35,009 nucleotides of DNA, taken from NCBI GenBank assembly GCA_021604785.1, contig BQJQ01000006.1, positions 1-35,009 on the forward strand, given 5' to 3'. Below the pieces are notes generated by a model. It was not told where the DNA came from. It did no database searches and worked only from the letters and a program-made list of their open reading frames with translations. Positions 15,476-23,237 of the stretch are shown here, in pieces. The position numbers and the translations under genes were made by a program. The stretch is from Phycisphaeraceae bacterium. GTDB lineage: Bacteria > Planctomycetota > Phycisphaerae > Phycisphaerales > UBA1924. Position 1 is the stretch's first letter; each line of letters begins with the position of its first letter.

Positions 15476-16846
15476 TCAGGCCCGGCGGCGGCGTGTTGCC
15501 ACAACGCCCATGAGCGAGATCAGGACTGCGGTCCCCGGAGCCGGGATCACGAAGCCGTCCCCGGTGAGGAAGTACCCCCCCATGTCGAAGTAGTACGCCG
15601 CGTTGAATGCGGCGGCGTCCTGGACATGCCCGCCGAAGCTGGAGATCTGAGCGAAGTACTGACCAGCCGCGAGCGTGTCCTCGAACGAGGTGAACATGGT
15701 GCTCGAGTCTTCCGTGCCCGTCCCGATGATGTTGCCCGCATCGTCGAGGATCGTGAGCATGCCGCGGAAGGTCGCACCGTTGTCGGCGATGCCCGCCACG
15801 AGCAGGTCGTTCCCGTCGTTGAGGACCAGCGAGATCTCGGTGGAGCCATCGGAGTAGAACGAGAAGAAGTCGGTCGTGTAGTGCTCGCTGCCGATCGGCT
15901 GCGGGTTGCCCGCGTCGAGCGGGTTGATCCACCCGGCGTGGGTGGAATCGGTCACGTCGATGTTGCCGGCGCCATCGATCGCGAGCGCCGTCGCGGTGCC
16001 CATGGTGTGGCCGATCCCGTCGTCGACGAAGCTCATCCCGGAGTTGCCCATGATGACGGCGACGTCGTTCTGAATAAACTGGTTCCCGAAGTCATCGACC
16101 GCATCGCCGACGCGCCAGGTGACCCGCTGGCGGTCGTAGGCGTTGCCCATGGTCCCGACGTAGCTGCCTGCGCCACTGAACGAGTCGCCAAGACCGTACT
16201 CGTTAACGTGCGTGGCGCCGGTGAAGTCGCCCTGGTGCTGCAACCCGAAGGTGTGCCCGCCCTCGTGCGACGCGATATTTCCGATGTAGTTTCCATTGGC
16301 GACGTCACTGCCGAACGAGACATCCTGGCTGAACATCCAGTTCGTGTGCAGCCCGCTGCCGATTGTCTGGGCCGAGTCAATGACACCAAGGCCCGCCAGC
16401 CCGTCGGCGCCGCCCTGCCACCCGTCGTTGCCGGGGGGACCGATGATCGTGTGCATCATCCGGGGCTGCGAGTCGTAGAAATTCTGACGCTGCACGTCGT
16501 TGCCCGCCATCCCAGCGGCTATCGCCGGGTCGACGGTCGTGATGTTGACGTCGACCCCGCGGTACTGGTTCGAGAGCGCCGCCCAGATCGCCTTGATCTC
16601 GGTGACATCGCCGGCGGTGAACGCCTCGCCGGGCCCCCGGCCGTTAAGCCCGAGGTTGTTGCCCGGCGTGCTGCCGATCCACGTCCCGTTGTAGTTGAAC
16701 CCCGCGGGGTCGATGTAGATCGTGTACGCGGCGCCGGGGCGGCTGCTCAGCTCCGGGACCCCCGTCGCGTGGAGCTGGGCCGACGCCGGAGCGCCTGCGA
16801 ATACGATAAACCCTGCCGTGAGCAGGGCGGTGCGATGAAAAGCCAT
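15476..16846 (-). CDS. secreted zincin metalloprotease-like protein with PEP-CTERM-type sorting signal
   Basis: 456 residues from ATG 16846, fixed by the Shine-Dalgarno GGAGGA 6 nt upstream on the minus strand. The signal peptide is MAFHRTALLTAGFIVFAG…ASA. A zinc-binding motif HEGGHTFGLQH (HExxHxxGxxH, metzincin type) lies near residue 193, and TMGNAY downstream could serve as the Met-turn. A C-terminal beta domain resembling the bacterial pre-peptidase C-terminal region (DFFSFYSDGSTEISL…) follows. The last residues, IPAPGTAVLISLMGVVATRRRRA, show the Pro-rich motif, hydrophobic helix and Arg cluster of PEP-CTERM proteins, which are anchored and cleaved by an exosortase. It is probably an extracellular protease; activity is inferred from the motif only. 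Confidence 0.85.
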   Translation of the reverse strand: MAFHRTALLTAGFIVFAGAPASAQLHATGVPELSSRPGAAYTIYIDPAGFNYNGTWIGSTPGNNLGLNGRGPGEAFTAGDVTEIKAIWAALSNQYRGVDVNITTVDPAIAAGMAGNDVQRQNFYDSQPRMMHTIIGPPGNDGWQGGADGLAGLGVIDSAQTIGSGLHTNWMFSQDVSFGSDVANGNYIGNIASHEGGHTFGLQHQGDFTGATHVNEYGLGDSFSGAGSYVGTMGNAYDRQRVTWRVGDAVDDFGNQFIQNDVAVIMGNSGMSFVDDGIGHTMGTATALAIDGAGNIDVTDSTHAGWINPLDAGNPQPIGSEHYTTDFFSFYSDGSTEISLVLNDGNDLLVAGIADNGATFRGMLTILDDAGNIIGTGTEDSSTMFTSFEDTLAAGQYFAQISSFGGHVQDAAAFNAAYYFDMGGYFLTGDGFVIPAPGTAVLISLMGVVATRRRRA

Positions 16847-17017
16847 GGTCTCTCCTCCGAGTGTGCGGCACAAACTCTGGGCGAACCCGGACCGCCACCC
16901 GGGAGAACCCCCGCGGCCCGGCGAACGCTCGTCCTGAATGGGAGGATTATGAGGCCGTGCCGAGAATCGACCATGGGACCTTGGTCGTATACGCAATGAT
17001 CTTCACAGTGCAGGCCG

Positions 17018-17650
17018 TTAGCGCATGCTTTGTGTCAACCCGGCCCGCTCGGCCATGCGGACGAGCTCGGCGAGCGTTGATGCCCCGAGTTTTTGCATGA
17101 CCCGTGACCGGTGCACCTTCACGGTCTTCTCGGCGCTTCCCAATTCCGCGGCGGTCTGTTTGTTCAGCTTCCCCGCCACGACGTGGAGCATGACCTCGTG
17201 CTCGCGGGGCGTGAGGCTCGCGAGCCGCGACCTGAAGTCATGGACCTCGGCGTGCTCCTCGCGGGAACGCTGGCCGGCCTCCAGAGCCGCCCGGATCGCC
17301 TCGAGCAATTGCTCGTCCGAGCAGGGCTTGGTGAGGAAGTCCGCGGCTCCTCCCTTCATCGCCCGGACGCTCATGGGGATGTCGCCGTTACCTGTCAGGA
17401 ACACGATCGGGATCGAACCATCGATCCGGGCGAGTTCTTCCTGCAGGCCCAGCCCGTCGAGCCCGGGCATCGTGACGTCGAGGACGACGCACCCGCTCGC
17501 ATCAGGATCCTGGCGTTCGAGGAACGCCGCCGCGGACTCGAATGTCACGGCGCGCAGCCCCGCCGAGCGGAGGAGACGCTCGACCGCGCGGCGGACGGCC
17601 GGGTCATCGTCAACGATGCACACCGTGTCTGCCTGGAGCGGATGGGTCAT
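17018..17650 (-). CDS. FixJ/NarL-type response regulator
   Basis: 210 residues from ATG 17650; the frame is open upstream but lies inside the kinase gene. The N-terminal receiver domain has the acidic pocket VDDDPAVRR (14-16), phosphoacceptor Asp58 in VVLDVTMPGLDG, the switch Thr in VFLTGNG and the Lys in FLTKPCSDEQ. The C-terminal LuxR-type helix-turn-helix reads LTPREHEVMLHVVAGKLNKQTAAELGSAEKTVKVHRSRVMQKL. This is the FixJ/TodT pattern. The start overlaps the kinase stop (ATGA), so the two form an operon and a cognate phosphorelay. Target genes are unknown; the nearby secreted-protein genes are candidates by position only. Confidence 0.93.
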   Translation of the reverse strand: MTHPLQADTVCIVDDDPAVRRAVERLLRSAGLRAVTFESAAAFLERQDPDASGCVVLDVTMPGLDGLGLQEELARIDGSIPIVFLTGNGDIPMSVRAMKGGAADFLTKPCSDEQLLEAIRAALEAGQRSREEHAEVHDFRSRLASLTPREHEVMLHVVAGKLNKQTAAELGSAEKTVKVHRSRVMQKLGASTLAELVRMAERAGLTQSMR

Positions 17651-20600
17651 GGGTTCGGTGCGGGGAGCTTGAACGTAAACCGGGCCCCGCCGCCCTCGCG
17701 GTTCCGGGCCAGCAGCGTCCCGCGGTGTGCTTCGATGATCGTGCGGCTCAACGATAGCCCGAACCCGAGCCCCTGCGGTTTGGTCGTGAAGAATGCATCG
17801 AACACACGGCCTTCGCCCTCGGGCGCGATCCCCGGGCCCGTGTCCGAAACGCACACCTGGACGCCTCCGCCCGCCGCACCGGTGGTTCGGATCTCGAGAC
17901 GGCGCTCGGTTGCCGGGACCGCGGCCATCGCGTCGCAAGCGTTCAGGATGAGATTCAGCAGCACCTGCTGCAGTTGGACATGGTCGGCCGGCACCGCGGG
18001 CAGTTCCTCGGCAAGGCGGAAGGTGCATCCCACACGACGGGCACGCAATTCGCCTTCCATCAAACGCACGGCGTCCCGGGCAATCGCGTTGACGTCCGCC
18101 GGCTGCGGGTGAAACTCGCTCTTTTTCAAAAGCGTGCGCAGGCGCTTGATGACCTCGCTCGCCCGCTTGTCGTCCTCGACGATGTCGCCGAGGATCTCCT
18201 TGATGTCCTCGTCATGGCCTTCCTTGCTCGCGAGGAACCGCTGGGCGGCCTGCGCATTGCTCAGAATCGCGGCGAGCGGCTGGTTCAGCTCGTGCGCCAG
18301 GGACGCGGAGAGCTCACCGAGCGATGCCACCCGCGTTAGGTGCGCCACGTGATTGCGGTGCTCGCTCGCGGCGGCCTCGGCCTGCGCCAGCCGCTCGCGG
18401 GCGCGCAGGCGGACGATCCGGTGACGCGTCACCAGGCCCATCGCGCCGGCACCGCTCGCGATGATCAGAACCATCGCCCCGGCCCGGAACCAACCCGTCT
18501 GCCAGTAGAACGGACGCACGGTAAATGACACGGACGTCGGGGTTGTTTGCCAGATGCCATCATCGTTTGCAGCGGCGACCTCGAACTCGTACCGCCCCGG
18601 GTCCAGCGCGACGAACCTGGCCTGCCGGGTGCCGTGTGTGTCTGTCCACGCATCGTCGAGACCACGCAGGCGATGCTTGAACCTGATCTTGGCGGGGTTG
18701 GCATCGTTGAACGCCGTGAACCGGATCGCGACCTCGCGCGTGCCAGGCGGGAACTCGGGCGGCGGTTTCCCGGAACTGGCGCGGGATGCCCGGGCGCCGT
18801 CGGCTTCGACCGACTCGATCCGAGCATCAGGCGGAGCAGGGCGAGACTTGAACCGGACGGGGTCGACCAGCACAAGGCTCCTGACCGTGGAGAAGAGCAG
18901 CCGCCCGTCCCGCGTGCGCACGCCGCTCGGGCTGAACCCGAGCGTGCATTCTGGCTCGGTCATGCCGTCCGACTCGTCGATCACAACAGGGTGCAGCGCA
19001 TCGGCTGTCCCCGCCTCGACCTCGAACACGCGGCGTTTCGAGACGCGCGAGATGCCCCGGATCGAGCCGAGCCAGAGGTCCCCGTCATCGTCCTCGATGA
19101 TCGACGAGATCACGTCGTTGTGCAGCCCCTGGCTCGTGTTGACATATCCGAACCGCTCGCCGCGAAACCATGCGAGCCCTCTGCCTTGCGTCCCGATCCA
19201 GAGCGTGCCCTCGGCGTCCTCGTACAACGCGCTGAGCAGATCTGTGGGCAGGCCGTCCGCTGTAGACCAACGCTCCACGGCCCCGCTTTGATTCACCCGG
19301 TGGAGCCCCGTGCCGCGCGTCGCGATCCAGACGCCCTCGTCCGCGTGGCGCGCCATCGCGGCGATCGGTGCACCGAGGTCGCCGGACGGGATCAAGCTCG
19401 GATCCAGCCCGGAGAGTCTTCGCACTATCCCGTCGAGACCCCCGACGAGCACCGAGCCCCCCGGTTCTTCGCAGAGCGACGTGTACGACTCGTCGAGGCG
19501 CTGAACCGTTCGGATCTCACCCGTCCCCGCATCACGGCGGAGCACGAACGTGTGGCCCGCGACGTACAAGTCCCCGCTGTCGGCGCGCAGGCACGACTGC
19601 ACGAACTGGCTCGTATCAACCGCCTCGATGCCGCCAACCCGTTCGATTGCGTCGAGCGGGCAACGGAACAACCCGCCACCCCACGTCGCGATCCAGAATT
19701 CTCCCTCGCCGAGTTCCGCGACGCCCCGCAGTTCGCCGGGCGCGGCGACCGGATAGACACCGATCCGCGATTCTGCATACCGCGTCACCCCGTCGCTCAG
19801 TGTGCCGACCCAAACCGCCCCGTCATTCGCGATCTCGATCGAACGGATCGCGGGGTCATCTCCCCCGTGTACCGGATGGAACCGGCCGCCGCGGAACACG
19901 TGCAGCCCCTGCTCGTGCGAGCCCGCCCAGATCTCCCCTGGAACCCGCTCGGCCAGGCAATAGAGGAAGCTCATCGGCACGCCGTCCGACGTGGTGTATT
20001 CCGACCAACGCCCGCCGCGCAGCGTGAGCAACACGCCGTTGCCGACGCTCGCCCACAGGTCTCCACCCGAATCAACCAGCAGCGCCGAGGGCGGGTACTT
20101 CCGTGTTGTCTCCGGCGACTCGATGAACTCGCACGCGCCGTCTTGGTACCGAAAGAGCCCCACTTCTTCGATCCCGAACCAAACCTCGCCCGCCGGTCCG
20201 GTCGCCAAGCTGCGAACCCGCTCCGCCGCCCCGAGCGACGCACCGATCGCCCCCGAGTGATCAGCTCCAGCCCACCGTTGAACCCCGGCACCCGTTCCCA
20301 CCCAGATCGTGCCGTCATCGGCGCCCGCGATGTGAAGCACGTCGTCGCTGAGCAACCCGTCGGCGGTCGTCACCGTCGTGATGCAGCCGTCACTCATCCG
20401 GCTCAGCCCGCCCCCGAGCGTTCCGATCCAGACGCCGCCATCCCCGTCATCCAGGAGCGCCGTCACGATGACCGAGCCGAGCCCGTCGGCAAGCCCGTAC
20501 ACCTCGAACCGAACGCCATCAAACCGCGCGAGCCCGCCCTTGGTGCCCAGCCACAGGTACCCGTCGGAAGTCTGCTCCAGGCAGAGCACCGAGTCCTGTG

Positions 20601-20742
20601 GCAAGCCATCGTGGCCCTCCCAGGACCCGACGACCCAAGCCCCGCTGGGATCTGGCGCATCGGCGCGGGTCGGGCTTGTCCAACCCGCACACGCCACGAT
20701 CGACGCGAGCCAATACCTCCAGGGTGGTGCAGTGGCAGGCAT
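17647..20742 (-). CDS. sensor histidine kinase with periplasmic two-component propeller and Y_Y_Y domain
   Basis: 1031 residues. After a signal peptide (about 1-28) comes a long repeat region with two-component-regulator-propeller motifs such as GYLWLGTKGGLARFDG, GGVWIGTLGGGLSRM, GTIWVGTGAGV, GTLWIGTQGRGLAWF and GDLWLGSIRGISRVS. It probably forms two seven-bladed propellers. A Y_Y_Y domain (RFTAFNDANPAKIRFKHRL…) follows, then a transmembrane helix near residue 750. Inside the cell there is HisKA with SASLAHELNQPLAAILSNAQ (His near 815) and HATPase with LNLILNACDAM, VSDTGPGI and GFGLSLSRTI. The sensor half resembles hybrid systems that detect polysaccharide breakdown products, but receiver and DNA-binding domains are on the separate partner protein. 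The ligand is unknown. Confidence 0.93.
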   Translation of the reverse strand: MPATAPPWRYWLASIVACAGWTSPTRADAPDPSGAWVVGSWEGHDGLPQDSVLCLEQTSDGYLWLGTKGGLARFDGVRFEVYGLADGLGSVIVTALLDDGDGGVWIGTLGGGLSRMSDGCITTVTTADGLLSDDVLHIAGADDGTIWVGTGAGVQRWAGADHSGAIGASLGAAERVRSLATGPAGEVWFGIEEVGLFRYQDGACEFIESPETTRKYPPSALLVDSGGDLWASVGNGVLLTLRGGRWSEYTTSDGVPMSFLYCLAERVPGEIWAGSHEQGLHVFRGGRFHPVHGGDDPAIRSIEIANDGAVWVGTLSDGVTRYAESRIGVYPVAAPGELRGVAELGEGEFWIATWGGGLFRCPLDAIERVGGIEAVDTSQFVQSCLRADSGDLYVAGHTFVLRRDAGTGEIRTVQRLDESYTSLCEEPGGSVLVGGLDGIVRRLSGLDPSLIPSGDLGAPIAAMARHADEGVWIATRGTGLHRVNQSGAVERWSTADGLPTDLLSALYEDAEGTLWIGTQGRGLAWFRGERFGYVNTSQGLHNDVISSIIEDDDGDLWLGSIRGISRVSKRRVFEVEAGTADALHPVVIDESDGMTEPECTLGFSPSGVRTRDGRLLFSTVRSLVLVDPVRFKSRPAPPDARIESVEADGARASRASSGKPPPEFPPGTREVAIRFTAFNDANPAKIRFKHRLRGLDDAWTDTHGTRQARFVALDPGRYEFEVAAANDDGIWQTTPTSVSFTVRPFYWQTGWFRAGAMVLIIASGAGAMGLVTRHRIVRLRARERLAQAEAAASEHRNHVAHLTRVASLGELSASLAHELNQPLAAILSNAQAAQRFLASKEGHDEDIKEILGDIVEDDKRASEVIKRLRTLLKKSEFHPQPADVNAIARDAVRLMEGELRARRVGCTFRLAEELPAVPADHVQLQQVLLNLILNACDAMAAVPATERRLEIRTTGAAGGGVQVCVSDTGPGIAPEGEGRVFDAFFTTKPQGLGFGLSLSRTIIEAHRGTLLARNREGGGARFTFKLPAPNP

Positions 20743-20972
20743 GCCGAGCGTATTGCCGGTATGGGCCGAGAGCCAGTTCGACCATCGAACAGGCCCAGGT
20801 TCGCGGGGTCGCTTGGATGCATGGCGTGCGAAATCGAGGTTCGTCGGTGCTTGCCGAAGGAGGCGAGAGCTGGGATCGGTGGTTGTGCAGACTCACCGAA
20901 CCCGTGCTTGGGCTTCACCGCGAAGAACACCCGTCGCGGTTGCGAACGCCGCTCGGAGCGTCCGGCTCAGGC
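20743..20972. other. gap upstream of the sensor kinase
   Basis: About 230 bp with no supported gene. The kinase promoter must lie here, but no clear promoter elements are visible. It adjoins the degraded region that begins at 20973. Confidence 0.4.
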
Positions 20973-21269
20973 TCATTTGCCCCCGCTTGGATGAAACGGG
21001 GCAAGGCCCAGCGTTAAACTGATGAGTCGTTTGCCCGCGCTGGGACGCGTCGGTTTCATCCGCTCGGCCAACAGCCCGATGTGCCGGTTCACCTCGCGGA
21101 GTTCATCGTCCGAGAGCCAGGCCGTGAGTTGGATCGCGCCCGTGTCCCGAAACGGACCACGGGTTCGCGCGCCGCGGGCTTCGAAGGAACGCCCGAGCAG
21201 CCGCTGCGCACGCGCTAAGACGTTCTTCGCATAGCGGATGGTCAGCGCTACGATCCTTGCGTCGTACAC
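20973..21269 (-). pseudogene. C-terminal remnant of a probable winged-helix transcriptional regulator
   Basis: A 98-residue frame with a GTG at 21269. Its second half, AIQLTAWLSDDELREVNRHIGLLAERM…GKRLISLTLGLAPFHP, resembles the dimerisation/effector end of ArsR-like winged-helix regulators. The DNA-binding helix-turn-helix that should precede it is missing. The frame closes at a TAG only 21 bp upstream, exactly where an unrelated gene fragment starts on the other strand. It therefore looks like a 5'-truncated remnant at a rearrangement junction near 21265. The family call is by pattern memory and is uncertain. Confidence 0.4.
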
Positions 21270-22091
21270 GACCCCGTGCGGCGGGCTCTACAGCACGGTT
21301 GACGATCTGGCGACTCCAACTCCGGCACGGCCCCGACGGTGTGATCGGCCCGGGCGCCTTGGTTCGTACACGCACCGGCTTTCAGACAAACGAAGCTTTT
21401 TCCTACGGCTACGACATCGGGCTCACCGCCACGCTCCGCGGCGGCACCGCTTTCATCGGGAACGTACGGCTTTGCGTCCGGGATGTACTTCCATCCCAAG
21501 ACCGGCAACGGCCTCTCGTCCTCCGAAACGTGACCGGCAACGTGTTCCAGGATGACGAGCTCTGCTTCGACGCACTCGAGCTCGTGGTGATCAAGGCAGA
21601 GCCCGAAGTGGAAGCGCTCATCGAGGAGGGCCGCTCGGCCTTCGACGCCGGCCAGTGGGACAAGGCCGTCTCGGCATACACCCCGCTAAGCCATCGCTCA
21701 CTGAAGGAACGCCGAGATTCATACCAACTCGGGTTCGCATTGTTCGCACAGGGCAGCGATCTCCAACAAGCCATCCGATGGTTTCGCACCGCGTATCAAC
21801 TCGGTCACAGCCTCCCGGAGTCCGCGTACTTCACGGCCTCCTGCTACCCGCTCAGGGAGGACCCGGACCAGTCGCTCACGTAGCTCAAGTAAAGCCCGCG
21901 AAGCAGGGGTCGACGTTCGTGAATTCGTCGCGAATGACCAGCTGGCGTACGTCTCGTTCGACTCCGCCGCATACACAGGGGGCGCGATGCAGAACTGGGG
22001 GCGAGGGTATCAGTCTATGGTGAAGACCCAAAACGACTGGCAGATCAGTGCCGTCGCCTGGACCGAAACCCTCGTGCCCACCGAACCATGA
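21262..22091 (+). pseudogene. broken beta-lactamase-family serine hydrolase with TPR tail
   Basis: Pieces in three frames add up to the C-terminal half of a PF00144-type serine hydrolase. CGGLYSTVDDLA (frame from 21238) continues after a shift near 21310 as RLQLRHGPDGVIGPGALV…GFQTNEAFSYGYDIGL…GGTAFIG. After another shift near 21465 it reads YGFASGMYFHPKTGNGL, then near 21515 it returns to the previous frame as VLRNVTGNVF. A TPR-like tail follows (EEGRSAFDAGQWDKAVSAY…, AIRWFRTAYQLGHSLPESAYFTASCY). Near 21881-21891 a TAG replaces the expected Tyr codon and one extra T shifts the frame. The reading then runs as KARE-AGVDVREF… to a TGA at 22089. The catalytic SxxK N-terminal half is absent. It is clearly non-functional. 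Confidence 0.75.
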
Positions 22092-22141
22092 TGGCCCTCC
22101 AACATCACGGCGAGCGTGCCAGAGAACACCCGTGGAGGGCC

Positions 22142-22461
22142 GAGGAGTTCAACCTTCAACAAATCGGGGTGACAGGGCACCAGTTGAACTATTTGGCAGC
22201 GAGATCAGCCGGTGGAACCTAGAAACGCGGGTTCTGGTTTCGCCGTGAACGCCTGGCACCGACACGGGGCGTATTCACCGCTCCCATCGGCGGGCCACGA
22301 TTCACGTTCGCCCGGGCACCTCCGTCATGGTGCTGTGCGTTCCGTCGTTGCAGGCGGATGAAGATCGGGACCAGTTCGTCGCGGCGGGCGATACGTACGT
22401 CGCCTACGGGCAACACACCGACTACTTCGGCGTGGTGTGTAAAATGAACCAAAATTGCTGA
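22142..22461 (+). other. unassigned coding-like fragments
   Basis: Two short stretches read like protein but lack a start, are in different frames and match nothing I know. EEFNLQQIGVTGHQLNYLAARSAGG (frame ending TAG 22220-22222) is the first. GTSVMVLCVPSLQADEDRDQF…YGQHTDYFGVVCK (ending TGA 22459-22461) is the second. They are probably more debris of a decayed gene. The following stretch to 22717 has similar hints (SAFLAQGDQVWLAR) but nothing assignable. Confidence 0.3.
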
Positions 22462-22717
22462 TCGGCTTGGTTCCCGAGCCCGGCCGGGCCAAACGTTGGC
22501 CCGGATATGCGGAGCCCCAAGCCTGTATTGCGGAACCGCGACGCCGCCCACTCGGGCCATAATCCCCGTGAAGGGAATCGGAGTGACAGAACCTCAGCAA
22601 AGTGCGTTTCTAGCTCAGGGAGACCAAGTATGGCTTGCGCGGTGAAGCCGGCACCCTGTCCACCGTACGATGGTTCTTGCTTCGCCTTTGCCGCTATGGG
22701 TCTGGCTGACGACGCCC

Positions 22718-23164
22718 TCACGCCTCTGCCCTGAGGCGGAGCGTCATTTCGATCTGCACCGCTGCACCGGATGGGGGCTGCGCGGCACCGGTCGCAGTGC
22801 GGGCATGGCGACCATTCTCACCAAACACGCAATGAGCAACTCGGAAGCACCATCAATCACATAGGGCTGCTCCGTGAACGTCGAGGCAGATCGCACGAAG
22901 CCTTGCATCCGTTCAACGGATTCGACAAGATCGAGATTCCCGATCTCTAGCACGAATAATGCTGAGCAGCAATACGATCGTATCGCGTGCGGCACGCTCG
23001 GCAGCGTCGCGATCAAGATCGGTGCCGACCTCGCCGCGCTGCGTGCTCACGCGGGCCGCGACATACAGCAACTCTCCCGAAAGCTTGCACCCGAGGTAAT
23101 TGGCGACAGGCTGCTTGGGTGGCGCAAGCTCGATGCCCAGTTCGGACAACCGCTCTTCGACCAT
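22718..23164 (-). pseudogene. RidA (YjgF/YER057c/UK114) family gene broken by two frameshifts
   Basis: Reading the minus strand from ATG 23164 (or 23170) gives MVEERLSELGIELAPPKQPV-ANYLGCKLSGELLYVAARVS…AARDTIVLLLSI in one frame. Near 22948 the match moves to a second frame: EIGNLDLVESVERMQGFVRSASTFTEQPYVIDGASELLIA. Near 22829 it moves to a third: VFGENGRHARTATGAAQPPSGAAVQIEMTLRLRAEA, ending in TGA (22720-22718). The reconstructed length of about 149 residues matches the family. RidA proteins hydrolyse reactive enamine/imine intermediates of amino acid metabolism. Two shifts in 450 bp, inside a wider degraded region, argue for decay. It is divergent from the Rieske-glutamate synthase gene. Confidence 0.85.
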
Positions 23165-23177
23165 GCCCATGAACGGG

Positions 23178-23206
23178 TTTCCACCGAAGTGACCAACTTG
23201 TATAGT
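23178..23206 (+). promoter_or_regulatory. candidate promoter of the Rieske-GltS operon
   Basis: TTTCCA (23178-23183) and TATAGT (23201-23206) are separated by 17 bp, in sigma-70-like spacing. They lie 32 bp before the ATG at 23238 and just upstream of the RidA remnant's start on the other strand. Only the -10 box is a good match. Confidence 0.4.
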
Positions 23207-23237
23207 GTAGCGAAGACGAAACGGCGGGAGAGACCAC

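Noticed and set aside
15070-15504. Minus-strand frame ending in a peptide like RIRTGDLTIMSRLL
   Set aside because: This peptide is the translated tRNA gene, a well-known false protein.
18547-20994. 815-codon open frame on the plus strand
   Set aside because: It is antisense to the sensor kinase, with no domain signature.
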